The notes: generated by a model from the letters alone, not told the origin. A stretch of DNA of 64,000 nucleotides from Methylovirgula sp. (GCF_037200945.1 NZ_JBBCGP010000001.1:1982501-2046500), one strand, 5' to 3'. Counted from the stretch's first letter, positions 16,478 to 25,104 are shown. Numbers and translations are program-made.

Positions 16478-16557
16478 CTCCTGCCGTCGCAACGACGTTT
16501 CGCAGGAGTCATCAGCCCCGAGGGCGGTTACACGGCGGAACCCCATCGCCGGGCAGC
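16478..16557 (-). ncRNA. fluoride riboswitch (crcB motif)
   Basis: Read on the minus strand, the sequence shows the crcB-motif landmarks in order: GGCGATGG (16550-16543), a TTCCGCC stem return, AACCGCC, and GGCTGATGACTCCT (ending at 16504). The loop GGGGT can pair with ACTCC to form the pseudoknot. Immediately after it, CTCCTGC (16508-16502) and GCAGGAG (16484-16478) can form a hairpin that re-uses the pseudoknot strand, so the aptamer and this hairpin exclude each other. There is no T-run behind that hairpin, so the exact switching mode is unclear. Confidence 0.85.
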
Positions 16558-16663
16558 AAAATGAAAAGCAAACCGCAACTTGTCAACTGGATCGGGTCTG
16601 CCGCTTGACCGGCCGCGCGGGAATCGCGCAGATCATTGGAGCGCAATGATCGGGAGGTGCGGG

Positions 16664-16927
16664 ATGCGGATGTGGCATGTGGCGGCTGTGGGCGCCGCGC
16701 TCCTATATGCGGGCGTCAATGCGGCGTGGGCGGGCTGCAACGAGCGCCTGGATCGTTATCAAGCCGTGGTGGGCGACGATCATCGCACCGGCAATGTTAA
16801 TGAATCGGTGTATGTGCAGATCGAACGCGAGTTGTCGCGTGCCACCGCCGCTTGTACCGCGGGCCGCGAGGCCGAGGCTTTGAGCCTGATCCACGAATCA
16901 GAAGTGCGGCACGGCTATCATCCCTGA
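16664..16927 (+). CDS. small secreted protein of unknown function
   Basis: The 87-residue product has a clear signal peptide (MRMWHVAAVGAALLYAG, cleavage after AWA) and a mature part of about 63 residues with two cysteines, so it should be periplasmic. GGGAGG precedes the ATG at 16664 well, which decides this start over an upstream one at 16580. I do not recognise the family. Its 3' end overlaps the convergent Nudix gene by 10 bases. Confidence 0.7.
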   Translation: MRMWHVAAVGAALLYAGVNAAWAGCNERLDRYQAVVGDDHRTGNVNESVYVQIERELSRATAACTAGREAEALSLIHESEVRHGYHP

Positions 16928-17631
16928 ATCACGCTGAGGGCATGGCCGAGGTAGGCCTGCATGAAATCCGGCATGTATGCATTGATGTCGGCGGCGCTGA
17001 ACACCGGCACGAGCTGCGTCAGTTCCGGCTTTTCCTCGCGCGCAAAGAAGCCTGCCGCGCGGTCCACGAGTTCGGCGGCGGTCAATGGCGAACGCAATTC
17101 TTTCATGCAGCAGATCAAGCCGCCGCGATCAATGATCGTCCATCCCGGCGTTGGCGATACATCTTGCGCCGAAAGGCCGGTTTCCTCGGCAAGCTCACGC
17201 AGGACGCTGCCTTCGAGGTCCAGGACGCCATCGATGATATCGTGCAGGTCGGGCGTTCCGCCGGGAGAATAGATTTGCCCGGCGTTCGACGTCCACGCGG
17301 CCATTTCGCCGAGAAGATACGCGCCGTCGGCCGAACGCAACGCCGCCAACGCGAAAAGATTTCGCGTGTCCCACGGCTGACCGAACGCGCGCCAGGCGAG
17401 AAATGTCTTGTATTCGACGACGAAACAGGTGCCCCGGAGGCGCAAGCCAGCAGGCGTTGCATCGCGAATGACATCGGCCGCGAGCAGTACCTTGCCATTA
17501 TAAAGATGCGGATTGGCCTGCAGGCGCTTTTGCCAATAATCTTCGATTTCGGCGGCGCGATCTGTCGCAAAATCCCACACTCTCGGTCGCAAGCGGACGT
17601 CGATGGCGGCGATCTTTTCGATATGCGGCAT
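16918..17631 (-). CDS. NUDIX hydrolase
   Basis: The 237-residue protein has a Nudix-like core in its C-terminal half: GGTPDLHDIIDG, then GSVLRELAEETGL, which keeps the REL-x-EE-x-G catalytic helix that binds magnesium. The roughly 95-residue N-terminal part is of the type seen in alphaproteobacterial Nudix proteins of unknown substrate. It begins right after the phzF stop (ATG at 17629-17631; a TTG six bases earlier would overlap), so the two genes are one operon. Confidence 0.85.
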   Translation of the reverse strand: MPHIEKIAAIDVRLRPRVWDFATDRAAEIEDYWQKRLQANPHLYNGKVLLAADVIRDATPAGLRLRGTCFVVEYKTFLAWRAFGQPWDTRNLFALAALRSADGAYLLGEMAAWTSNAGQIYSPGGTPDLHDIIDGVLDLEGSVLRELAEETGLSAQDVSPTPGWTIIDRGGLICCMKELRSPLTAAELVDRAAGFFAREEKPELTQLVPVFSAADINAYMPDFMQAYLGHALSVIQG

Positions 17632-17633
17632 GC

Positions 17634-18545
17634 TCAAAGATTGAGCGTCCCATCGGCAACGATCACCGCGGAACCACCGACCGACGCCATGATCAGGCGG
17701 CCGTCTTCAACGTCGAGCGAAAGTATAATTTTGCTCGGCCGCCCAAGCGCAACGCCTTGTTCCAGTCGTAGGGCATGATGGCCATCCGGCACATTTTCAA
17801 AAGCCATCAGCGCACCGGCAAAAGCGGCCGCTGCCGCACCTGTCGCGGGATCTTCAAGGACCCCAAGCGTGGGCGCAAACATGCGCGTTTCGAAATCGTG
17901 CGACGCATCGTCGTCGGGCAGCGCATAGAGATAAGCGTGCGCGACTTCGCTCGGCCCAAACGCCTCGGCGAACAGATCGAGCCGGGGTTGTGCCGCCGCG
18001 AGTGCGGCGCAGGACGCGATCGGCACGCATGTGAAGGGCGTACCGGCTGAGAAGATCGCCGGCTGATGGCGGTCGAAGCCGATGTCTTCCGGCGTCAGGC
18101 CGAGCGCGGCGGCAATTTTCGCTTTGGGTTGCGCTTCGCCGATCAACACCGGCAGTTTCGGAAGAAAGAAGTCCGCCTGCCTTGCCGAACCGGGACGATG
18201 GCGCGCGTGGCAGATCACGTCGCCTACCGGCTCTTCAAGCACGATGCGCACGTCCTCGCTGCGCATCAGCGACGCGGCGCGTAATTCGCCAATGAGCACG
18301 GCGGCGCCGATTGTCGGATGACCGGCAAAAGGCAATTCGGCTTTCGGCGTGAAGATGCGCAAGCGCGCGGTGTTGATCGGATCGCGCGGCGGAAAGATGA
18401 AGACCGTTTCGGAAAGATTGAACTCGGCAGCGATTTTTTGCATCGTGGCCGCATCGAGACCGTCGCTGTCGATCACTACGGCGAGCTGGTTGCCGGCAAG
18501 CGGCCGGTCGGTGAAAACATCAAGCAGATAATAGGGGCGATGCAA
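17634..18545 (-). CDS. PhzF-family isomerase/epimerase-like protein
   Basis: The 303-residue protein has the PhzF two-lobed fold landmarks. DVFTDRPLAGNQLAVV opens the sequence, EFNLSETVF carries the catalytic-type glutamate, and LPFAGHPTIGAA and DPATGAAAAAFAG are phosphate- or substrate-binding loops. PhzF itself isomerises a phenazine precursor, but most relatives in bacteria without phenazine genes have unknown substrates, and no phenazine genes are seen here. It is the first gene of the unit with the Nudix hydrolase. Confidence 0.92.
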   Translation of the reverse strand: MHRPYYLLDVFTDRPLAGNQLAVVIDSDGLDAATMQKIAAEFNLSETVFIFPPRDPINTARLRIFTPKAELPFAGHPTIGAAVLIGELRAASLMRSEDVRIVLEEPVGDVICHARHRPGSARQADFFLPKLPVLIGEAQPKAKIAAALGLTPEDIGFDRHQPAIFSAGTPFTCVPIASCAALAAAQPRLDLFAEAFGPSEVAHAYLYALPDDDASHDFETRMFAPTLGVLEDPATGAAAAAFAGALMAFENVPDGHHALRLEQGVALGRPSKIILSLDVEDGRLIMASVGGSAVIVADGTLNL

Positions 18546-18678
18546 ATGGTGCTCTCCTGACCCATGTGTTGTGTCGGGCCATCGGCAGCGCGTCTACTGA
18601 ACTTTGCGCCACGGGTAAAAATTGCTCACGACTTGCTTGCGTGGGCCGTGCAGCATATTATTCTAATCTGGAACGTAG

Positions 18679-18696
18679 ATTGTAGCTATATACAAT
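18679..18696. promoter_or_regulatory. inverted repeat upstream of the rhodanese gene
   Basis: ATTGTA-GCTATA-TACAAT is a perfect 6+6+6 palindrome, 61 bases before the rhodanese ATG. Its AT-richness contrasts with the surroundings, so it could be an operator within the promoter. No regulator gene is adjacent. Confidence 0.4.
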
Positions 18697-18757
18697 AAAA
18701 GAGCGTGAATTAGCAATCGTGGCGCGCCGGGCGTGCCCACAACCCAGGATAACCATA

Positions 18758-19120
18758 ATGGCCGATGTGGCAACAAAACCAATCGTCGAGGACGTGAGCC
18801 TCAAGGATTTGAAAGCAGGGCTTGCGGACGGATCTATCGTCCTTGTCGATGTGCGCGAACCGCATGAATTTGCCGCCGGCCACATTCCGGGTTCGTCGCT
18901 GAACCCGCTGCAGAGCTTCGACGCTGATAAACTGCCCTCAGCAGAGCCCGGTAAACGAATTGTGTTTTCCTGTCGTTCGGGCCGCCGCTCGATCACCGCG
19001 CTCGGCCTCGCGCAGCAGGCCGGCCGCGACGACATCCGCGCACATTATCCCGGCGGCATTTTGGGCTGGGAAGGCGCCGGCGAGCCGGTCGAAACTTTCG
19101 AAGACGAACTTCGGAAGTAA
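18758..19120 (+). CDS. single-domain rhodanese-like sulfurtransferase
   Basis: The 120-residue protein is one rhodanese domain: DVREPHEFAAGHIPGS, then the active-site loop SCRSGRRS with the catalytic cysteine, then YPGGILGWEGAGEPV. Single-domain enzymes carry persulfide sulfur or act in sulfide detoxification. The ATG at 18758 is chosen because it begins the domain; a GTG 39 bases upstream gives a basic extension without support. A palindrome lies upstream and a strong terminator follows. Confidence 0.92.
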   Translation: MADVATKPIVEDVSLKDLKAGLADGSIVLVDVREPHEFAAGHIPGSSLNPLQSFDADKLPSAEPGKRIVFSCRSGRRSITALGLAQQAGRDDIRAHYPGGILGWEGAGEPVETFEDELRK

Positions 19121-19132
19121 TCGGAATCAAAA

Positions 19133-19156
19133 GGGGCGCCGAAGCGCCCCTTTTTC
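19133..19156 (+). terminator. intrinsic terminator after rhodanese gene
   Basis: GGGGCGC (19133-19139) and GCGCCCC (19144-19150) form a GC stem around a short CGAA loop, directly followed by TTTTT. On the minus strand the same stem is followed by TTTT, so it may also end the HtrA-like gene, whose stop lies at 19157-19159. Confidence 0.9.
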
Positions 19157-20176
19157 TTACCTCTCCCTGAGTGCCACCCAATAACGCCGCTTGTCAGAGC
19201 GCCGCAGAACGTCGAGGGGCACGGTCGAGCCGATCTTGTCGGCATCGAGCAGACGCACGAGGTCGTCCACGCCCGTCACCGGCGTCCCGGAGACAGCGAG
19301 CACGATATCGCCCGTCAACAGCCCCGCCTCGTCGGCCGGGCCGCCTTGCTCGACGGCGGTGATCACGGCGCCCGTCGCCTGTTCAAGACCGAGGCGCAGC
19401 GCGATCCGGCGCGGCAGCGGGATCGTGCCGCCGCCGATGCCGAGCGCGGCACGGCGCACGCGGCCGTGGCGAATGAGTTCGCCGACGACGAAACGCGCCG
19501 TATTCGCCGCGACGGCGAAACAGATGCCTTGCGCCCCGACGATCATCGCCGTGTTGATACCGATGACCTCGCCGCTGGTCGAGACGAGCGGGCCGCCGGA
19601 ATTGCCGGGATTCAGCGCTGCGTCGGTCTGGATCACGTCGTCGATCAGACGGCCGGATTTCGAGCGCAGCGAACGGCCGAGCGCCGAGACGATGCCAGCC
19701 GTCACGGTCGCATCGAAACCGAGCGGATTGCCGATGGCGATGGCGATCTCGCCGCGCTTCAGCGTTTTGGAATCGCCAAGCGCCGCGAAGGGCAGGGTGG
19801 TGTCGGCCTCGACGCGCACGAGCGCGAGATCGGTGTCGGGATCGTCACCGAGCACGCGGGCGGAGAGATTACGTCCGTCGAGCGTGGTGATCTCGGCGCG
19901 TTTGCCGCCTTGCACGACATGGCTGTTGGTCAGAATCAGCCCATCGGGCGAAACGATGACGCCCGAGCCCGAGCCGCCGTGCTTGCCGTCGCCGCGGCGG
20001 ATGTCGATCCGCACGACCGCCGGACCGACGCGCTCCACGACCTCGGAGACCGTGCGCGAATAGGCGTCGAGCAGGACCGCATCGTCGGGCGATGCCATAG
20101 GCGGCGCAACGGCCGCAACCGCCTCGGCACTTTCCAGCGTGTCGTCCAGGAGAAATGTGTGGGGATTGTCGAACAT
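19157..20176 (-). CDS. HtrA/DegP-like serine protease without signal peptide
   Basis: The 339-residue protein has a trypsin-like domain with the catalytic His in TNSHVV, Asp in DTDLALVRV and Ser in GNSGGPL, then one PDZ domain (GAVITAVEQGGPADEAGL, GDIVLAVSG). DegP and DegS relatives work in the periplasm, yet no signal peptide or membrane anchor is visible in the N-terminus (MFDNPHTFLLDD). The start at 20176 follows GAAAGGAC at good spacing; an alternative ATG at 20197 adds seven residues and no signal. A cytoplasmic location is therefore inferred. Confidence 0.9.
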   Translation of the reverse strand: MFDNPHTFLLDDTLESAEAVAAVAPPMASPDDAVLLDAYSRTVSEVVERVGPAVVRIDIRRGDGKHGGSGSGVIVSPDGLILTNSHVVQGGKRAEITTLDGRNLSARVLGDDPDTDLALVRVEADTTLPFAALGDSKTLKRGEIAIAIGNPLGFDATVTAGIVSALGRSLRSKSGRLIDDVIQTDAALNPGNSGGPLVSTSGEVIGINTAMIVGAQGICFAVAANTARFVVGELIRHGRVRRAALGIGGGTIPLPRRIALRLGLEQATGAVITAVEQGGPADEAGLLTGDIVLAVSGTPVTGVDDLVRLLDADKIGSTVPLDVLRRSDKRRYWVALRER

Positions 20177-20314
20177 TGAAGTCCTTTCGTTGGACATAGA
20201 TGTAGGTACGCCTTTGTCCTGTAAAAGGCCCCCATCGCCGCCGGCCGCACGGCTTGGATTTCGCCAGCGCCCGGCGCAGACTACGCCACAGCGATTCGCA
20301 GGTAGGAGCAGACG

Positions 20315-20869
20315 ATGGCGATGATTCCGCCGCCCGACGGCTTGAGCGCGGAAGATTACGATGCCATCGAAGCGGCGGTTGTCGAGACCGTGCGCGGTCG
20401 CTGGTTTCTTGCCGAATATACGCGCCGCAGCCGCGTCGATGAGATGCGGCAGATGCTCGACGGCCTCGCCAAGCTCGAACAGACGGTGCGCGAGCATCAC
20501 CTCCCGAACGATCCGTCGATCCGCCTTCTCGTTCAGAGGCTGCGCGACGTGTCGCAGACGCTCGAAATTCTCGCCGGGAATATGCGCGCCGACGGGATCG
20601 ACGAGCATTATTGCCGCGATGTCGAAACGCAGGCACGCGCCGTCGGCGGCCTGTTGCGCGGCGCGCCCGTGCTCAAGTCGGCGCCGCCCGCGCCGGACAT
20701 CAAGCCGGGTCTCTCGGGGCCACCCGAACACTTGCCGGCGCCAGTGCCGCCAGCCGCGGTCGTCCCATCGCCTGTGGCACCCGTGTCCGCCGCGCCGCAC
20801 GGTGAACCGGGCGCGTTGACGCGGCTCGACCGGCTTTCGACATCGGAGAAAGTCGCACTCTTCAGTTAA
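20315..20869 (+). CDS. conserved hypothetical protein
   Basis: The 184-residue product begins with an acidic helical domain (LSAEDYDAIEAAVVETVRGR, then WFLAEYTRRSR) followed by another helical pair, then a Pro-rich tail ending in LSTSEKVALFS. I recall this N-terminal pattern from uncharacterised proteins of Hyphomicrobiales. There is no signal peptide or membrane helix. It is divergent from the HtrA-like gene. Function unknown. Confidence 0.75.
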   Translation: MAMIPPPDGLSAEDYDAIEAAVVETVRGRWFLAEYTRRSRVDEMRQMLDGLAKLEQTVREHHLPNDPSIRLLVQRLRDVSQTLEILAGNMRADGIDEHYCRDVETQARAVGGLLRGAPVLKSAPPAPDIKPGLSGPPEHLPAPVPPAAVVPSPVAPVSAAPHGEPGALTRLDRLSTSEKVALFS

Positions 20870-20954
20870 ACAAGATTTTCAGCCGGAACTTTGCCGCCGC
20901 CGTTAAGTTTTTGGGGCGGCCGCGCAGAGTCGGCATCAATAGAGGGAGGACGCG

Positions 20955-21152
20955 ATGCAACTCTTGCTAGGAATCATCGTCGGGATTTTTCTGACCATCG
21001 GCGCCGCCTATGTGATGGATTCGGGTAAGTCGCCGGTGTGCCCCGCGGGCGCTGGTTGCCCGGTCGTAAATTGGGATGAAGCCGGCGCGCGTTTTGCCCA
21101 TTTCAAGGAAGACGTTGCGGCCGGGCTACACCGTCTGACGGGGCGCTCGTGA
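20955..21152 (+). CDS. small single-pass membrane protein
   Basis: The 65-residue product has one hydrophobic helix at the very N-terminus (LLLGIIVGIFLTIGAAYVM) and a short soluble tail with CPAGAGCPVVNWDEAG, which holds two cysteines. GGGAGG lies 7 bases before the ATG, supporting real translation. The WDEAGARF motif looks conserved-like but I cannot name a family. Confidence 0.7.
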   Translation: MQLLLGIIVGIFLTIGAAYVMDSGKSPVCPAGAGCPVVNWDEAGARFAHFKEDVAAGLHRLTGRS

Positions 21153-21231
21153 GCGTTGCTGGACCGGCGTTCGATATTTCAAACGGAATCGTCTAATATC
21201 TGGGACTGATTGAAAGTTCCGGAGGCAGGCG

Positions 21232-21849
21232 TTGGGCATCGAGGGTCGCGACAAGGCGAAGGCATTGGAGGCGGGCGCGCTTTCTGTCTCCGGTCAGCTC
21301 GGCAAGACTGTTCTCCGCTTGCGTAAATCCTTCAATCTTTCGCTCTCCGAGCTTTCCGAACAATCCGGCGTCGCCAAGTCGATCATCAGCCAGATCGAAC
21401 GCAACGAGACCAATCCGACACTCGCCACCATCTGGCGATTGGCGCAGGCGCTCGATGTGTCGATCGAGGGCATGTTGCAGGTCAGCGAAGACGAACCGTT
21501 TCTCGAAAAATCGACGCGCGGCGACACGCCGATCCTGGTGTCCGACGACGGCAAATGCCGGTTGGAAATCTTTGGCTGGATCAAAACCGTCGAATGGCTG
21601 CAATGGTACGGCTTTCACGCCGAGGCGGGCGGCGCGCTCGCGTCCGATCCGCATCAGCGCGGCTCGGTCGAATGCCTGTCGGTCACGGATGGCGAGCTTG
21701 AGGTCGAAGTCGCGGGGACCGTCGAACATGCCAAGGCCGGCGAGACATTGCGCTATCGCTGCGACCGGCCGCATGTCATTCGCAATCGGACGGGCAAACC
21801 GGCGGCGGCGATGATGGTCTGCATCCTCAAAGCTGCGGCGATGGAGTAA
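21232..21849 (+). CDS. XRE-family regulator with C-terminal cupin sensor
   Basis: The 205-residue protein joins an N-terminal Cro/C1 helix-turn-helix (LRKSFNLSLSELSEQSG, KSIISQIERNETNPT) to a C-terminal cupin barrel (QRGSVECLSVTDGELEVEV). This architecture is typical of regulators of amino-acid, polyamine or carbon catabolism that sense a small ligand. GGAGG lies six bases before a TTG at 21232, which decides the start. It converges with the potassium-channel gene with two bases between stops. Confidence 0.9.
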   Translation: MGIEGRDKAKALEAGALSVSGQLGKTVLRLRKSFNLSLSELSEQSGVAKSIISQIERNETNPTLATIWRLAQALDVSIEGMLQVSEDEPFLEKSTRGDTPILVSDDGKCRLEIFGWIKTVEWLQWYGFHAEAGGALASDPHQRGSVECLSVTDGELEVEVAGTVEHAKAGETLRYRCDRPHVIRNRTGKPAAAMMVCILKAAAME

Positions 21850-21851
21850 CT

Positions 21852-22700
21852 TTAGCTTGTCTTGGCGCGTGAATGCCGGAGCAGGCCGCCGCAATGCGGG
21901 CAGGTGAGTTCATCGTCATCCATATGTTTCGGTGTGCGCCGCAGACGCAACTCGTTGATATAGCCAACTGTGATGAGGCCGGAAAACAGCGCCAGCGTGC
22001 CGATCCCGATGATTGAAACCACCCCGCCGAGGACGCGTCCCGCAAACGTGACCGGCACCATATCGCCATAGCCGACGGTCGTGACAGTCTCGATCGCCCA
22101 CCACATCGAGGCCGGAATCGACGAGAAAACGTTCGGTTGAACGTCGCCCTCGATCATGTACATCAGCGCGCCGCTGACGGTCAGCGTGAGGCAGAGGACG
22201 AAGATCAGCGCCGCGATGGCGCGTGCCTCTTGGCGCAGCACGGCCCACAGCAAGCCGAAGACGGTCGAATGCCGCGTCAGCTTGATCATCCGCAAAAGCC
22301 GTAACAGCCGCAGGACGCGCAGATCGGCGCCGCCAAAAAAGCCGAGCACTGCCGGCAGAACGGCGACCAGATCGATCAGCGGAAAGAAACCGCGCATATA
22401 TTCAAGGCGACCCCAGATTGGATCGCGGAAACGCCCGTTGCGATAATCGACGGCGGTCCAGACGCGCAAAAGATATTCGGCCACAAAGATTACGGTCGCG
22501 ACGCGCTCGATCGCCAGAAAGGTGATGGAATAGCGCTGGCTCATCCACGAGACGGATTCGAGGATGACGGCAATGACATTGACGATGATGAGAGTCGCAA
22601 GTGCAATATTGAAGACACGCACGGCCAGGGTGCGCGGCGCGTCATCGTCAAAAAGCTCGCTCAGGCGGGCGCGTAATGATTGCTCGCCGTTATCCAACAT
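21852..22700 (-). CDS. voltage-gated-type potassium/ion channel
   Basis: The 282-residue protein has six predicted membrane segments. An S4-like helix carries spaced arginines (LRVLRLLRLLRMIKLTRHS) and the pore loop has TVTTVGYGDM, the potassium selectivity filter. The C-terminus ends in a short Cys-x2-Cys segment (CPHCGGLLRHS) that could bind zinc. It resembles Kv-type bacterial channels. The physiological role is not evident from its neighbours. Confidence 0.92.
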   Translation of the reverse strand: MLDNGEQSLRARLSELFDDDAPRTLAVRVFNIALATLIIVNVIAVILESVSWMSQRYSITFLAIERVATVIFVAEYLLRVWTAVDYRNGRFRDPIWGRLEYMRGFFPLIDLVAVLPAVLGFFGGADLRVLRLLRLLRMIKLTRHSTVFGLLWAVLRQEARAIAALIFVLCLTLTVSGALMYMIEGDVQPNVFSSIPASMWWAIETVTTVGYGDMVPVTFAGRVLGGVVSIIGIGTLALFSGLITVGYINELRLRRTPKHMDDDELTCPHCGGLLRHSRAKTS

Positions 22701-22766
22701 CCGTCCCGTCCTGACATCGTGGGAACATCGCTAGCTGAGCACTATGAAGCAATTTTGCAGCGCGCG

Positions 22767-23750
22767 TCATCCCCACAGGGCGGGCGCGGGTGGGTGAACC
22801 CACGAGCCGTCATAAACAAGGCCGTCCGGCCGGTCGCGTGCGAGAAGCAGCGGCCCATCGAGGTCGACATATTGCGCGCGTCCGGCAAGCAGCAATGCCG
22901 GCGCCATCGCCAGGGACGTCGCGACCATGCAGCCGATCATAATTTCGAAGCCGAGCCGCGCGGCCTCGTCCGTAAGTGCCAATGCTTCGGTGAGGCCGCC
23001 TGCCTTGTCGAGTTTGATATTGATTGCATCATAGCGGCCGCGCAGAGCTGCGAGATCGGCGCGGTCGTGCAGGCTTTCGTCGGCGCAAAGTGGAACGGAG
23101 TGGGAGATGTCTGCGAGGATGGCGTCGTGCCCTGCGGGGAGCGGCTGTTCGATCAGCGCGATGCCATGCGCCGCGCAAGCGGCGAGATTGGCCGCGAGAT
23201 TTTCCGGCGACCAGGCCTCGTTGGCATCCGCGATCAGCGCGGCGTCCGGCACGGCGGCGCGAATGGCGGCCAGCCGCTCGGCATCCCCGTCGCCACCGAG
23301 TTTGAGTTTCAGCAAGGGGCGTGCGGCGGATTTGGCTGCCCTGGCCATCGCCTTGGGCGTATCGAGCGAGAGCGTATAGGCGGTGATCACCGGGGCCGGC
23401 GCCGCGAGGCCGGCGCGTTCGAAGGCGCGTATCCCGCTGCGCTTCGCTTCCAGATCCCAGAACGCGCAATCGAGCGCATTGCGCGCTGCGCCGGCGGCCA
23501 AGGCCTTTTGCAAATCGTCGCGTCCGGCACCGGCTTCGATCGCGGAACGCTGGGCTTCGATCTGCGCAACGACACTCTCGGTGCTTTCGCCATAGCGCGC
23601 ATAGGGGACGCATTCGCCACGGCCGCGGACATCGCCCTCGTTCAAGGTCGCAACGACGACGATAGCTTCCGTCTTGGCGCCGCGCGAGATGACAAATCGG
23701 CCGGCGATCGGAAAGCGCTCGACGGCGATGTGCAAGCCGCGCTTGGGCAC
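22767..23750 (-). CDS. dgcA: dipeptide epimerase / N-acyl-Glu racemase of the enolase superfamily
   Basis: The 327-residue protein has the muconate-lactonising-type barrel. The catalytic KLK pair lies in LLKLKLGG near residue 150, metal ligands in IADANEAW, EQPLP and CADES, and the second base lysine in INIKLDKAGG. The C-terminal PPxPxLWG is typical of the L-Ala-D/L-Glu epimerase/DgcA group, which handles murein peptide or D-Glu metabolites. Translation begins at GTG 23748-23750 with no strong ribosome site, six bases after the stop of the upstream lipoprotein gene. Confidence 0.85.
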   Translation of the reverse strand: MPKRGLHIAVERFPIAGRFVISRGAKTEAIVVVATLNEGDVRGRGECVPYARYGESTESVVAQIEAQRSAIEAGAGRDDLQKALAAGAARNALDCAFWDLEAKRSGIRAFERAGLAAPAPVITAYTLSLDTPKAMARAAKSAARPLLKLKLGGDGDAERLAAIRAAVPDAALIADANEAWSPENLAANLAACAAHGIALIEQPLPAGHDAILADISHSVPLCADESLHDRADLAALRGRYDAINIKLDKAGGLTEALALTDEAARLGFEIMIGCMVATSLAMAPALLLAGRAQYVDLDGPLLLARDRPDGLVYDGSWVHPPAPALWG

Positions 23751-23756
23751 AATAGT

Positions 23757-24461
23757 TCAGTTGGCTCCGGCAGCAGCTGCGGCCGGATGATGCCTATGAT
23801 GCGCGCGCGGTGCGCCAACGTCGCCGTTGGCCTGCGAATCGAAACCGATCTTGATGATGTAATCCTGATCGGAATATTTGCCGGTGACCGGGACGCTCAG
23901 CGGGTCAGTCACGATCGTGAAGGGGCCTTCCGTCCCGCCTGCCGGAACGCTGGCAGGGACACGATAGAGTTTGCTCACGGTTGCCGACCCGTCGGCGCGG
24001 CTGACGACGGCAACGCGTATCGGGGCGGGGTAGGTGGCTGGCGAACCCAGCGGCCCTAACAGCACGCGGCCTTCGACACCGACTTTCATCTGATATTGAT
24101 TGCCGACGATCTGGCAGTCGCGCGCGAAATTGATGATCGAGAACTGATAGCGGACATTGGCGTTGGAATGGTCGTCGCCGGGGCCGTAGACGCGGTCCTC
24201 GGCCGTGCCGTCCTGAACGCTGATCTCAGGGCATTTGATTGGGGCGAAGGGCTGCGGCTGCGACGGAATCGGCTTGAATTGGACGAGCGCCCATAGATTG
24301 CTCATCTTGGTCTGGTTGCTGTCGTCCGTATCGAAACTGCCGACGGTTTTGCTGCAACCGGTGAGAGCGAGCAAGGCGCTGGCGAGAAACACCGTGCCGC
24401 CTGCCAGCGCCCGATAGCGCGCTGCCCCAACCGCCGCATTGCCCTGCGCAAGCTCCTGCAT
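23757..24461 (-). CDS. lipoprotein of unknown function
   Basis: The 234-residue product has a signal ending in the lipobox LLALTGC, so it should be a lipoprotein. The mature part has cysteines in IKCPEISVQ and FARDCQIVG and looks beta-rich. It ends in a His-rich stretch (APRAHHRHHP). I recall similar conserved hypothetical lipoproteins in Hyphomicrobiales but no function. GGGGGAC precedes the ATG at 24461. dgcA follows six bases later. Confidence 0.75.
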   Translation of the reverse strand: MQELAQGNAAVGAARYRALAGGTVFLASALLALTGCSKTVGSFDTDDSNQTKMSNLWALVQFKPIPSQPQPFAPIKCPEISVQDGTAEDRVYGPGDDHSNANVRYQFSIINFARDCQIVGNQYQMKVGVEGRVLLGPLGSPATYPAPIRVAVVSRADGSATVSKLYRVPASVPAGGTEGPFTIVTDPLSVPVTGKYSDQDYIIKIGFDSQANGDVGAPRAHHRHHPAAAAAGAN

Positions 24462-24576
24462 GTCCCCCGCTCCGATCCTCTCCGTAACGCGCTGTGCGCA
24501 CGTAAAATTTACGGCATAAACTTTTCTTGAAAGTCTGCAACTTTCCAGATTCGGGCTGATTGCCGGCGCCACCGTT

Positions 24577-25104
24577 CTACGGCAACGCGTCGTATCCCTC
24601 GCCGAAGCCGTCCAGCGCCAGCGGAATGCCAATGCCTTCTTCCGGGGTCTGGAAGATGATGAAGGTCGCATTATGACCGTTGCGCATCTCGCCGATAAGC
24701 TTGTCATCCATAACGACCTCGGCGACGCAGCCTGTCGGCAGGCAGCGGACGAATCCGGCCCGCCCGACATCGATATTGTCGATCTTGAGCCCCAGGCCGG
24801 AGGGGAGCAGGACACCCAGTGGCGCAATCACGCGCAAAAGCTTGCTCTTCGCATCCGCCGTCTTGAGGACGATCACGACCAGATTGATGTTTGGCCGATC
24901 CTCGGCGGCGACGCTTTGCAACAAAGCGCATTGTTCATGGGCGGCGCCCGGCGGCGTCTCGCAGCGGACTTCCCAATCGCCATGCTTGGCTTTGACAACA
25001 CCCTGGGCGAGAGCCGCGGGCGCCGCGAAGTTGCTAACAAGGATTGTCAGGAGGCAGAGAAGCAGCACCGAGGCGGCGCGGTGTAATCCCGTCAGGTCGG
25101 TCAT
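24577..25104 (-). CDS. invasion-associated locus B (IalB) family protein
   Basis: The 175-residue product has a signal peptide ending in APAALA and the IalB core, with GDWEVRCETPPGAAHEQC at the start of the mature part and FVRCLPTGCVAEVVMDD further on, giving a conserved set of four cysteines. It should be periplasmic or surface-associated. IalB was named from Bartonella but the family is common in free-living alphaproteobacteria, where its role is unclear. The ATG at 25104 is preferred to in-frame starts at 25122 and 25128 because only it gives a normal short signal peptide. Confidence 0.88.
   Translation of the reverse strand: MTDLTGLHRAASVLLLCLLTILVSNFAAPAALAQGVVKAKHGDWEVRCETPPGAAHEQCALLQSVAAEDRPNINLVVIVLKTADAKSKLLRVIAPLGVLLPSGLGLKIDNIDVGRAGFVRCLPTGCVAEVVMDDKLIGEMRNGHNATFIIFQTPEEGIGIPLALDGFGEGYDALP

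Noticed and set aside
17634..18545. Phenazine biosynthesis locus suggested by PhzF
   Set aside because: No other phenazine gene is nearby; PhzF relatives are common in organisms that make no phenazines.
22680..24059. Open frame of 459 codons on the plus strand
   Set aside because: It lies antisense to dgcA and the lipoprotein gene, has no recognisable domain, and its Arg/Gly-rich composition is typical of the shadow frame of a GC-rich gene.
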